64,000 nt of DNA from Blastocatellia bacterium (lineage in GTDB: Bacteria > Acidobacteriota > Blastocatellia > Pyrinomonadales > Pyrinomonadaceae). Positions within the stretch are counted from its first letter, which is position 1, and each line of letters starts with the position of its first letter. The DNA is taken from contig PMSM01000013.1 of the NCBI GenBank assembly GCA_003168335.1, forward strand, positions 310,001-374,000. Direction: 5' to 3'. The position numbers and the translations under genes were made by a program. Positions 26,122 to 35,151 of the stretch are shown in pieces. The notes under the pieces are model-generated. The model was given only the letters and a program-made list of their open reading frames with translations. It searched no databases and had not been told where the DNA came from.

Positions 26122-29004
26122 CTAATCGCCTGCCAGCTTCTTCCACACGCTCGCCTCGCCACCTGTCTTGATTAGATCAAAAACAGTCCTGTAAGCATCG
26201 GCGTAAAGCGCACGCATCTCCTGCTGCGAACCCGGTCGTTCGAGTTTCTTTTCAAGCTGGTCAGTCGTTAGTTTGGCCTTCGTCGCATAACGCGAAATCG
26301 TGGGGCCTTCGCCTGCAAGATAAATCGCGAACCCTTCCTCCAGCCAGCGTGGCGTGTGATTATGACTGACTGCATCGATCACAACATGGGCCAATTCATG
26401 ACGAAGAGTCGTTGTCAGGACGCCGCGACGTTTCAGAAGAGCCACTGGTTGCAGTTCAATTCGGTTTCCCTTTGTAGCCGCCGCAGCCCACCACGGTTGA
26501 CCGGTGTGCGCGGTAAAGTCACCCGTGCTTTCGTTGAGGCGAATCTCCAGCGTGGGCAGATTGCCGATCGAGACCGAGGCGGTGTTGGCCCGGCGCAGAA
26601 AGTCAGCGCGGGCAGATTCCAAAGTGCTCAATACCTGATCAGCATCACGGCGCTCGACATCGGCTGGGTAGGTCACGCGGAAGTGTTCGCTGGAGATGGT
26701 GAGGTATCTAGAGTTTGGGAAAGAAGGATCCGCCGCATAGCGGCGCGTGACTGTAGCCCTGCCTTTCAAGGCAGGGGTTACGTCGGCATACCATTCTGTC
26801 CGTCGCGTCAGCGACGGTTGACTAGAGAAATCAATCGTCGCTAACGCGACGAGTTGATCGTTTTCTTCCTGGTCCCGGGCCTTGAAAGGTCGGGCTAAAC
26901 TCACCGTGCTGCTGCGCGGCAAAATGCTCGTTCCCGGAAAATACTTCTCCAGGATCCGCTGGTAACTGACGCCGCGCGCAGCCATCACGTGCGCGCCCTC
27001 CTGACAGAGGCCGAGGCCGTGGCCAAAACCACTGCCGCGAAAGATGAAATTCGAACCTGAACGAGAGACTTCGAATCGCGAACTCTTCAGCACGTTCCAT
27101 CCCAGCACGCGGCCGACTATGATCTTGAAATCCCAACCGCGAACAGACTTTCGTTGCTCGCCTTCGAGTCTGATGAACTCCGCGCGGCCGGTGGCATCGC
27201 GCTTACTCACCAACACCTGGTCGAGTCGGGCGCCGACGTTGGTACGGGCATCGCTCTGGAGCGCGCGGAGCAAATCCGCGCGAGTGATCACGTCGTTCCA
27301 GGTGGCGTGCGGGCCTGAAAGACAATACTCGTCACGCACCCCACGCAGATATGCGGGCGGCGTCACCCCCCAAAGCGTCCCCTCGTTCGCAGTTTCACCG
27401 CCGCATGACGCGCCAAAGTACGCATCCACGAGCTGGCCTCGGTCGTCGATAAGTGTCTGGCCCTCGGTTGCGCGAACCGCCTGCAGCATCGTGTCAGAAG
27501 CCCGACTGTCAGGGAGGGCTTGATCATTCGATTCGGAGCCCTTGCTAACGCGCGGGCTTCTGAAACCAGCCGGCAAGAATCGCTGACAATGCGTGGTCGA
27601 GCAGAAGTCATAACCATCCTTCGCATGCCGTCCGCGATTTTTCAAAGCGTAAGTGCGAATCGCAATGGCCAGAGCTTTTAGCGCTTCGGGCTCCGTTTCC
27701 ATGCTGCCTTCAGCGTGCATCACCCCAAGCACGTAATCCTCCAAAGGCATTTCCCGGGTGACGTTCTCAGATACCAGATGGATCTTGATTGCTGATGTCG
27801 ATTTGGGTACGGCGGAATTATCGTTCGTGGAAATCGAGATAGTTTCAGTCTTAAGAGTCCGCGCACGAGCGCCGGCATAAGCTGCGAAAATTGGTTTCGA
27901 GAGCGCGGCCGCCTCAGCGCCATGCGAACGTCCCACCAGCACGAGCACCGCGAGATCGATCTCCGCCGAGCCCGGTTCACTCTTGGGTTGCGGAGCGCCC
28001 GCGAATCCCACGAACCAGCCGTTCGGGCGAAAACCTTTCGCCGGCAGCGACGTTCCGGTCTTGCCCATGATGTAAAGGGGAAGCAAATCAAGGTGAGCGC
28101 TCCGGGCGGTGCCGTAACGCACCGCGCCGGCCAGGCCTTCGGTGATAATCGCGCGGTGCTGTGGAGCGATGTCGATCGTCGCGCGCTCGACTGCAACAAA
28201 CCCGGCGGCACCGGCGAAGCGTGGTTGGAACAGATGTCCGCCATTCACCAGCGCGGTATAAGCCATCAGCAACTGAACTGGCGTCACCTGGATGTGATCG
28301 CTTTCGCCGATCGCTTCGCGCGCATCGCAATCGCTTTGCCGCGCGGCGTGGTTGGCTTCCTTTTGAATCCGCGCGCTGTTTCCTGTCTCGCACGGTCGCA
28401 ACGTTCCGGCTACATCTTCGTTGGGCCCGGTAAGCTGACCAAACCCGAACGGTCGCACGGTTTCGATTAACTTGTCGCGGCCGAGACGTTGGCCCAGCGT
28501 CGCGAAGTAGTAGTTGCAAGAGTACGCGATGGCCTGTGAGGGCGAGAACGGCGGCAAGTGATCGGCGTGCACGCACGCCAAGGAAAAATTCAGCCCGGTG
28601 AATCGTCCGGGACAAACCGTTCGGGAATCCTGATCAATCATTCCCGCCCGCAGCGCGGCCAGCGCGGTGAAGGGCTTCATCGTCGAACCAGGCATCATGG
28701 CCTGCCCGAAAGCAGTATTTTGGTTAACGATTGCCCGGACGCGACCGCTGTGCGCATCGATGACGATGATCGTGCCTTCGCGTTGGGCCAGAGCGGTGGT
28801 CGCAGCTTCCTGTAAGACCGAATCGATTTCGCTTTCAATTTCCGTTCTGTCGCGAGCAGAGTCTTCCGTCTTCCAGCCTAGCGACGCCCAGCCGCCAGGT
28901 GAAAAGGGAAAGCCGAGAAATAGAATCGCCACGCACGCGCAGGTGAGTAGCAGTGCATGCTCGCGGGTCATGCGGTCAAGATAGTTAATCGCGAGAAGCT
29001 TCAC
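26122..29004 (-). CDS. Penicillin-binding transpeptidase / SpoIID / peptidase-MA-like fusion
   Basis: A 960-residue membrane-anchored protein with three enzyme-like domains. A membrane helix (about 17-34) leads to a transpeptidase domain (about 75-375) with all three active-site motifs: Ser107-TM-Lys110, Ser162-C-Asn164 and Lys315-TGT. A SpoIID domain follows (about 405-700), with Glu432 in MHAEGS at the expected catalytic spot and GHGLGLCQEGA at 661-671. The C-terminal part (about 765-930) has HELAH (869-873) with a downstream WLEEGF, a gluzincin zinc site. SpoIID cleaves denuded glycan strands, so cross-linking and cutting activities are joined. It is the last gene of the cluster and overlaps the previous one by 4 nt. 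Confidence 0.9.
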   Translation of the reverse strand: MKLLAINYLDRMTREHALLLTCACVAILFLGFPFSPGGWASLGWKTEDSARDRTEIESEIDSVLQEAATTALAQREGTIIVIDAHSGRVRAIVNQNTAFGQAMMPGSTMKPFTALAALRAGMIDQDSRTVCPGRFTGLNFSLACVHADHLPPFSPSQAIAYSCNYYFATLGQRLGRDKLIETVRPFGFGQLTGPNEDVAGTLRPCETGNSARIQKEANHAARQSDCDAREAIGESDHIQVTPVQLLMAYTALVNGGHLFQPRFAGAAGFVAVERATIDIAPQHRAIITEGLAGAVRYGTARSAHLDLLPLYIMGKTGTSLPAKGFRPNGWFVGFAGAPQPKSEPGSAEIDLAVLVLVGRSHGAEAAALSKPIFAAYAGARARTLKTETISISTNDNSAVPKSTSAIKIHLVSENVTREMPLEDYVLGVMHAEGSMETEPEALKALAIAIRTYALKNRGRHAKDGYDFCSTTHCQRFLPAGFRSPRVSKGSESNDQALPDSRASDTMLQAVRATEGQTLIDDRGQLVDAYFGASCGGETANEGTLWGVTPPAYLRGVRDEYCLSGPHATWNDVITRADLLRALQSDARTNVGARLDQVLVSKRDATGRAEFIRLEGEQRKSVRGWDFKIIVGRVLGWNVLKSSRFEVSRSGSNFIFRGSGFGHGLGLCQEGAHVMAARGVSYQRILEKYFPGTSILPRSSTVSLARPFKARDQEENDQLVALATIDFSSQPSLTRRTEWYADVTPALKGRATVTRRYAADPSFPNSRYLTISSEHFRVTYPADVERRDADQVLSTLESARADFLRRANTASVSIGNLPTLEIRLNESTGDFTAHTGQPWWAAAATKGNRIELQPVALLKRRGVLTTTLRHELAHVVIDAVSHNHTPRWLEEGFAIYLAGEGPTISRYATKAKLTTDQLEKKLERPGSQQEMRALYADAYRTVFDLIKTGGEASVWKKLAGD

Positions 29005-29846
29005 GCAGGCGCCTCTGCCGGAGCATTGGGAACCGTGCTCACCGGCACTGCCGGGGATGTTTCACGGGTTGATCTTGCCAGCGTTGTCAGCGTTACAGTC
29101 CATCCAATCAAAGTGAAGGAATAAGCGAGTAGTAGCTGCGCAATGAAAACCGCGAAGTCGGTCTTCGTGCCTTTAGCTGGAATCCGCACGAAGAGGATGG
29201 CATAAGGAACCAGAACGAAGACGATCAAGCCGAGCCCGTATGTCAGCACTGAATCAAAGGCGAAAGCACCGGCCAGGGCATTGCCAACGCGCTTCGAAAC
29301 CGTTTTCGCGCCGCCGTCGAGCGAAGCGCGCAAATCCCGAGCGGTAACTTCAATCCATAGATGGATGGTCGCAAGCGGCAACGCGACGCCCAGAATTAGA
29401 AGTCTAACGGTAGCGAACAGGACCGTTGGCCAATGAAGAGGTTGGGTCGCAGGTGGCGTCCTGGCGCCGGGCGCTGCTAGCAAAGGCTCGGGAGCAAGGT
29501 AGTGCGCCTGCCACTTGTTGAGTAAGTAGGCCACCAAAAATCCGAGCAGGACAATAGGGATACTAACGACGGCGAGCTTAATTGCATCGCGCCCGATTTG
29601 TGCCCAATGAAACTTTTGGGTGCGCGCGTGATGCAGAATCGCGGCCTGCAGGACGAAGAACTCGATCGGTATCAGCACGAGAAAAACGAAAGTGATGGCT
29701 ACCTGCGAGATAGTGGCTTCGCGAACCCATGCAAACCCAAGCAGCGTCGCGAGCAGCAACGCGTAGAGTATTTTCAGAAGGCCGAAGGCCTTCGGGTTTG
29801 TTAGTAGTGATTTGGTGGTGTCGAGAAATCTTTTGATTGTGGTCAT
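29001..29846 (-). CDS. Multi-pass membrane protein, unknown family
   Basis: A 281-residue protein with about six membrane segments and short polar loops, ending in a Pro/Ala-rich tail. Its stop overlaps the start of the transpeptidase fusion by 4 nt (ATGA), so the two are translationally coupled. It lies 128 nt after the alpha-2-macroglobulin gene. No catalytic motif is visible. I do not recognise the family; a role in anchoring or assembling the envelope complex is inference from position only. Confidence 0.75.
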   Translation of the reverse strand: MTTIKRFLDTTKSLLTNPKAFGLLKILYALLLATLLGFAWVREATISQVAITFVFLVLIPIEFFVLQAAILHHARTQKFHWAQIGRDAIKLAVVSIPIVLLGFLVAYLLNKWQAHYLAPEPLLAAPGARTPPATQPLHWPTVLFATVRLLILGVALPLATIHLWIEVTARDLRASLDGGAKTVSKRVGNALAGAFAFDSVLTYGLGLIVFVLVPYAILFVRIPAKGTKTDFAVFIAQLLLAYSFTLIGWTVTLTTLARSTRETSPAVPVSTVPNAPAEAPA

Positions 29847-29869
29847 GGGTCCTCTTCGGCTCCGCCGCT

Positions 29870-29962
29870 GATGTGCGGAAAGCCTTTGGCTTTCCGTCTC
29901 ACTGCCTGAGAATAAGTTTGAGGCTACGCCTCCGGCTCGTGCGGCATAGCCGCGGTCGATTT
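29870..29962. repeat. Palindrome cluster family E, copy 2
   Basis: GATGTGCGGAAAGCCTTTGGCTTTCCG hairpin, then GAGGCTACGCCTCC and GTGCGGCATAGCCGC hairpins. It lies between the macroglobulin gene and the membrane-protein gene of the same cluster. Confidence 0.78.
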
Positions 29963-29974
29963 GAAAAGCTCACC

Positions 29975-32900
29975 CTACTTCTTGTCCAAAATCCGCAACC
30001 GATCGTTGCTGGTATTCGCCTGCACAGTCGGTTGATACATCAGTTCCGCGCGCGCCGGCGCGACGCGGAATTCGCCGGGCACCTCGACGCGCATGGCATA
30101 CTGGAAAGTTGCGTCGCCGTCGAAATAATTCTCGAAGATGACAGTGCGATTGTCACGGAACTCGCGGTTGCTGTACCAATCCGACCACTGCCCGGTGGAG
30201 TAGTTCAGATAAATGCCGCTGACTTGCGCGACCTGTTCGGCTCCCGCCGGTATGGGATCCTCGATCATCAGGTATTGCGCGCGCGCGCCCGTCAGGTGCA
30301 GCCGCACGACAATCAAATCTCCTGAGCGCAGTTCGCCCGTTAACGGCTCGATCTTCCAACTCGACTTGCCGCCTTCATTCTCAGTTACATGCAAGCGCAG
30401 ATACTCGCGAGTGATCTTCAGATTCTGCGAAGCCTGGGCCGGCACGTTTTCGTCCGCGGTGAAATATTCCAGCGCGGTCGAGATGTAAAGCGCGCCTTTG
30501 CCGTGCTTCACGATCCGAATTTGATTGTTGGTGCTGACTTCGCCGGCCTTCTTTGTAATCACGAGGGCCTGGGCGTTGGTAGCATCGCTCGCGCCTACGT
30601 GTTGTGCGGCGACCTGCGTGCCGTTCAGATAAATCTCGAACGAGTAGTCGGGCGACAGTTCGTGACTGACCTTTAAATAGTCAGTCAAACCATAAATCGC
30701 GAATGCGGTTTCTTTGGTCGAGAGCCAGTAGTAACCGTTGCTGCGGTTCTTTACCAGCCAGCGCGCGACCTTCGGCAACAGCGCATTGTTCGGATCGATT
30801 TGCGACAGAGCTTTCAAGGACAGAGCTGTCGCTTCAGAGTCAAGATAGACATCGCGGCCATAGTCGTTGACCCGAGCAGTCTGCCAGTGCGCTTCGAATT
30901 CATCCTTCTGTGCCGCGCCGGCAATTGTGTTCGCGATTTCTTTGGCGCGGCCGTCTTTACGCTCCTGCAGTGCCAGCGCGAGCAGCGCGCGTCCGTACGG
31001 TCCAAGCTTGTCGCGTTTTGCGTAAAGCTCTTCGAGGTAGTGACCGTCGCTGTCACCGCTTTCGGTGAAAGCATAGATCATGTAAGCGCGGGTTTCGTCG
31101 TCGATCGGATTGCCGTCGTCGCGCTTGCCGGCGGTGAGCAGGGCGGAAAGTTTCTCGCGCCCGGAATCGCGCTTGGATGTGTCGATCTGATAACCCGCTC
31201 GAGTGGCCAGCGTCAGGCCATCGACTACGTAAGCAGTCATGAACGGGTCGGTTTTGTCATCCTTCCACCAACCCCAGCCGCCGTCATCGTGCTGATAGGC
31301 GTAGAGCCGATCCATACCCTTCTGCACCTTCTTGTCCAGATCGTTCGAGGCGCGCAGCTTCGCGGTCGGCACGTCTTTCAGCGCCTGCGCCACGATCACG
31401 TTTGGCAGGAAGCTCGACATCGTTTGTTCAGTGCAGCCATACGGAAAGCTCGTCAGGTAATCAAGAGCTCCGAACAGCGTGCCGGCAATTGACGATGACG
31501 CTTCAATGCGCATCACCCGGGCAGAGACATTGGGATTGACCGGAATGTCGAGAGCGATGGTTTGGTCGGCATCATTCTGCGTCAGAGTGGTCGAGTTCCC
31601 CATTGTCTGCTTCAGACCATGCGGCACGATTTCCATGGTCATCTCGACCGCGTCGGATTCAGTATCGGTGAGCGCCTTCGCCAACAGCGTCAGCTTGCCC
31701 ACCTGATCGGCGCGCACGCGCCAGTCAACCCGATGCTCCCCGTTTTGTTGGATGGTCACCGTTTCGCTGGGCGAATCCAGCAACTGCGCGCCGTTAAGGT
31801 CGAGCGAAATCTTCGTCGACTTATCGCTCTTCAGGAAGTTGTGCACCACGCCTGAGATTGTCACCGTGTCGCCTTCGGTCAGAAAGCGCGGCATCTCCAG
31901 ACGCATGATCACGTCTTTGCGCGCGATCGTTTTTTGGACGGCAGCGCCGACGCGCGTATCGGCGGTGACGGCGCGCGCAGTCGCCCGCCAGGTCGTCAGG
32001 TTGTCCGGCAGTGTGAAACTGACCGTGGCTTTGCCATCGCCGCCGGTGACGACGTCCGGTTGCCAGAAAGCAGTGTCCTTAAATTCGCGCCGGATCGTCG
32101 GTTCGGCGTACGAACTCTCGTTCTTGAAGTCAGCCAGTTGATAAGACGATTTATTCCGGGCCAGGTTCGCCGGTTTGTCGCCCGCATAGCCGGTGAAGGT
32201 GTAATGAATCGCGAGACTGGTTTGCACTGAGTCAAAGCGCTTGCCGTAAAACTCGCGTTTGATATTGCCGGCGGTGTCAGGCTGAATACTGTAGATCGCT
32301 TCGTCAATGATCCCGAGGCTCACTTCGGCGTTGGCGGCCGGCGATCCGTCCTCGTTGCGCGCCAGAATTGTGTACGATGCCACATCGCGTGGCTTGAACT
32401 CCTTCTTATTCGGAACAATGTCGAGCTTCAGCATTTTGTCGCGCGCCGGCACGGCCAGGAGTTGGCTCTGGTTGTACATGTCACTGTCTTTGACGAACGA
32501 GACGTCGAGATACACGTTCGGTTCATACTTGTGATCGATGGGTACGTCGATCACGATGCTGCGTCCGGTCGCATCGATTTGGCGCACGGTGATGACTTGG
32601 GCCAGTTCGGTAGTTACTAATAAATGGGCTTTGTCCGCTGGCAGCATGGCCAGCACGTGCGCCGTCTCGCCCGGCTTGTAGGATTTCTTGTCGGGCACAA
32701 GTTTGATCGACTTTTCGTCAAAGTCCCGGTACTGAAAATCAGACCATTCGCCCTTCTTGTCCGGCGCCCAGAACGAGCCGCCGCGATTAACGATCTGTTT
32801 TCCGTTCTCGTTGACGATTGCCTTGACGTAGATACTGCCGGGCGAGGGAACCGTGAAATCATAACTGCCGTTGCCCTGGCTGTCGGTATTCACCTCGGCC

Positions 32901-34894
32901 GTGGCCAGATCGCGTTCGTGCAGAACGTAATCGGTAGTCTTGTACTTATAGCCGTTGGTCTCTTCTTCTTTTTCGACTTTTTCCCACTTCTGTTCGACAA
33001 ACTTCAGCGTGACTTTCTCAGACACCGGCTTGCCTGAATAGTCAGCCGTCTTGACTTTGACCTTCGCGGCGTCGCCCTGGTAGTAGAGATAACGTTCGGG
33101 ATAAGCATCAGCGACTATCTTGCCGCGGGTGCCGATGAACGAAGCTGCGCCCTGCATTTCGCGGCGTGAGGCGTCGGTGACCTGGGCTTCCAGGCGGTAG
33201 GAATAGTCCCATTCGTCTTTCGCTTCAGGAGCCGGCACCTGGAATTCGACGGCCGCCTCGCCTTTGGAATTGAGTGAGGCGTCGCCCTCGGTCACGAGAT
33301 CGCTGCCAGAGTAGCCGGGGTCATTTTCGTCTCCGCCTTCGTTTTCCGGCCCGGCCGCGTCGTCGAACTCGTCGCTCGAATCGCCGCCCCACCACCAGTG
33401 GTAATAGCGCTGCTTATAAATGTAGTAATGCACGTCGGCGTTGGTAACCGGCGCGCCAAAAAAGTAGTTCGCGCTGATAGTGAACTTTACTTTCTCGCCG
33501 ACGGCGGCGAACTCTTTCGGGCCCGTGACCTTAACTTTGAACTCAGGTTTCTTGTATTCCTGAACTTCAAAGTAGCCGCTGGACTTTGCTTCGCCCACCG
33601 CGGCGGTAATGTTGTAACTGCCCAGCGGCGCTTCGTCCGCGATGTCCACCTCGCCGCTGAAAGTGCCGCGAGTCGAGAGTGGCAATTCCTTCTCGAAGAC
33701 TTTGCCGTTGTTGGGATCCTCGATGGTGACGTTGACCGTCTTGCTGTCGAGCAGTTCGTATCCGTTGCGTCCAAATTTGCGCAGGATGCCTTTAAAATAG
33801 ACTTTCTGGGCGGGGCGATAGATGGGCCGGTCGGTGTAGATATAGCTGGTTAGATCTTCACCGGTAAGAGCGTCGTCCTCGCCGCCTTCGCCGCCGAAGT
33901 AAAAAGACTCGACGTCCGAAATGACAAAGTTGTCGCGCTCCTTCGCCATGATCAGATAAGCGTTTTTAGTTTGCGATTCGGGGTCGACATCCTCGGGCGC
34001 GGCTTCGGTTGTTTGCGGCGCCTTGATCTCGGCTTTGAAAACACCGGTCTTGTCGGTTGAGCCGGTGGCGAGGGTTTGTTTGGCTTTAGTGACTTCGACG
34101 CTGACGCCTTCATGCGGCGCGCCGGATTTTCGATCGACGACATAGACCAGAACCTGGCCGTCCTTGGTCGTCTTTTCAATCATGGTGAGGTTGGTAACGA
34201 TGGCGATTGAGTAAGCGCGCAGGTCTCCGTTCACCGCCTCGATAAGATAGACGCCCGCCTCAACTTTTCCGAGCGAAACCATGCGGCTATCGTAGTCGTT
34301 CTCGAGCGGCGGCAGCTTCTCGCGCCAATCCTTAACTTTCTGATCCGGATTCAGCAGTGGGACGCGCGCGTAATCGGTGGCCACATTGAGCGGCGTGCGC
34401 TCAGGCGTGTCCTCTTGGCGGAATTTTTGATTGAAAGTCTCGCGATGCTCTTTCAGCAAATGCGAGCGCACGTAATCCCGGACTGCCGAGAAAAGTGAAA
34501 TCTTCAGGCGGTGCGTGCGCTCCAGAATCGAGACGCGGCTGCCATAACCCTGCGAGACTGCTTCCTTTTCCTTCTCGCCCATTTGATGTGGGTCGTCGAG
34601 TTGCTTAAAGAATTTCGAGGGGTCCTTAACCCGATAGACACGAAAGTCCAGATAGTCGACATTCTGGTAGCTGGCCCACATCCGCGCCGACTCGTTCGGC
34701 GAGTAAGTGCGATTGGTGGTCAGCGAGAAGTAGGGCTTACTGCTGACAATCGTTGGTCCGGGCGGCGGCGCCTCTGCGGACGGTCGCGCGGCGCGCGAGC
34801 GAATGATGTTGAATCCGAAAGCCGAGGCAACGATTGCCAGATAGATCGCCGCGGTTGCCAGATAACGAGGTAGACGCGATTTAGTTTGCGACAC
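29975..34894 (-). CDS. Bacterial alpha-2-macroglobulin, thioester type
   Basis: A 1639-residue envelope protein thought to trap proteases by a bait-and-thioester mechanism. An N-terminal hydrophobic segment (about 10-30) gives export and anchoring. Macroglobulin beta-sandwich repeats follow, with the hallmark DRPIYRPAQKVYFKG near residue 355. The thioester motif is intact as YGCTEQ, with Cys1154 and Gln1157. A Trp/Asp/Glu/Gly-rich segment (about 500-540) is a possible bait or linker insert. Bacterial family members are usually paired with PbpC or grouped with DUF1175 (YfaT) proteins; here both a DUF1175 protein and a transpeptidase fusion flank it. Confidence 0.93.
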   Translation of the reverse strand: MSQTKSRLPRYLATAAIYLAIVASAFGFNIIRSRAARPSAEAPPPGPTIVSSKPYFSLTTNRTYSPNESARMWASYQNVDYLDFRVYRVKDPSKFFKQLDDPHQMGEKEKEAVSQGYGSRVSILERTHRLKISLFSAVRDYVRSHLLKEHRETFNQKFRQEDTPERTPLNVATDYARVPLLNPDQKVKDWREKLPPLENDYDSRMVSLGKVEAGVYLIEAVNGDLRAYSIAIVTNLTMIEKTTKDGQVLVYVVDRKSGAPHEGVSVEVTKAKQTLATGSTDKTGVFKAEIKAPQTTEAAPEDVDPESQTKNAYLIMAKERDNFVISDVESFYFGGEGGEDDALTGEDLTSYIYTDRPIYRPAQKVYFKGILRKFGRNGYELLDSKTVNVTIEDPNNGKVFEKELPLSTRGTFSGEVDIADEAPLGSYNITAAVGEAKSSGYFEVQEYKKPEFKVKVTGPKEFAAVGEKVKFTISANYFFGAPVTNADVHYYIYKQRYYHWWWGGDSSDEFDDAAGPENEGGDENDPGYSGSDLVTEGDASLNSKGEAAVEFQVPAPEAKDEWDYSYRLEAQVTDASRREMQGAASFIGTRGKIVADAYPERYLYYQGDAAKVKVKTADYSGKPVSEKVTLKFVEQKWEKVEKEEETNGYKYKTTDYVLHERDLATAEVNTDSQGNGSYDFTVPSPGSIYVKAIVNENGKQIVNRGGSFWAPDKKGEWSDFQYRDFDEKSIKLVPDKKSYKPGETAHVLAMLPADKAHLLVTTELAQVITVRQIDATGRSIVIDVPIDHKYEPNVYLDVSFVKDSDMYNQSQLLAVPARDKMLKLDIVPNKKEFKPRDVASYTILARNEDGSPAANAEVSLGIIDEAIYSIQPDTAGNIKREFYGKRFDSVQTSLAIHYTFTGYAGDKPANLARNKSSYQLADFKNESSYAEPTIRREFKDTAFWQPDVVTGGDGKATVSFTLPDNLTTWRATARAVTADTRVGAAVQKTIARKDVIMRLEMPRFLTEGDTVTISGVVHNFLKSDKSTKISLDLNGAQLLDSPSETVTIQQNGEHRVDWRVRADQVGKLTLLAKALTDTESDAVEMTMEIVPHGLKQTMGNSTTLTQNDADQTIALDIPVNPNVSARVMRIEASSSIAGTLFGALDYLTSFPYGCTEQTMSSFLPNVIVAQALKDVPTAKLRASNDLDKKVQKGMDRLYAYQHDDGGWGWWKDDKTDPFMTAYVVDGLTLATRAGYQIDTSKRDSGREKLSALLTAGKRDDGNPIDDETRAYMIYAFTESGDSDGHYLEELYAKRDKLGPYGRALLALALQERKDGRAKEIANTIAGAAQKDEFEAHWQTARVNDYGRDVYLDSEATALSLKALSQIDPNNALLPKVARWLVKNRSNGYYWLSTKETAFAIYGLTDYLKVSHELSPDYSFEIYLNGTQVAAQHVGASDATNAQALVITKKAGEVSTNNQIRIVKHGKGALYISTALEYFTADENVPAQASQNLKITREYLRLHVTENEGGKSSWKIEPLTGELRSGDLIVVRLHLTGARAQYLMIEDPIPAGAEQVAQVSGIYLNYSTGQWSDWYSNREFRDNRTVIFENYFDGDATFQYAMRVEVPGEFRVAPARAELMYQPTVQANTSNDRLRILDKK

Positions 34895-34942
34895 GTTTGG
34901 TTGCCTCCGACAGGAACACGAATCCAGGAACTGACGAGCGCG

Positions 34943-35108
34943 GCTGTGCCGCTCGATGTGCGGAAAGGCTTCGCCTTTCCGAGAGTTGGTATCTAGAAGC
35001 GGCGAGGCTGTGCCTCGCGCCGCTCTTATGAGGCATAGCCTCAGAACAGAAATAGAAAGTGTTTCGGAAAGGCAGAGCCTTTCCGCACATCAGGCGGCGG
35101 AGCCGCGA
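34943..35108. repeat. Palindrome cluster family E, copy 3
   Basis: GCGGCTGTGCCGC, GATGTGCGGAAAGGCTTCGCCTTTCC, GGCGAGGCTGTGCCTCGC, GAGGCATAGCCTC, then GGAAAGGCAGAGCCTTTCC and CATCAGGCGGCGGAGCCGC. It lies between the DUF1175 gene and the macroglobulin gene. Confidence 0.82.
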
Positions 35109-35151
35109 TACACCGAACTTGTGGTTAATCTGCATTGAATGGTTCATTAAC

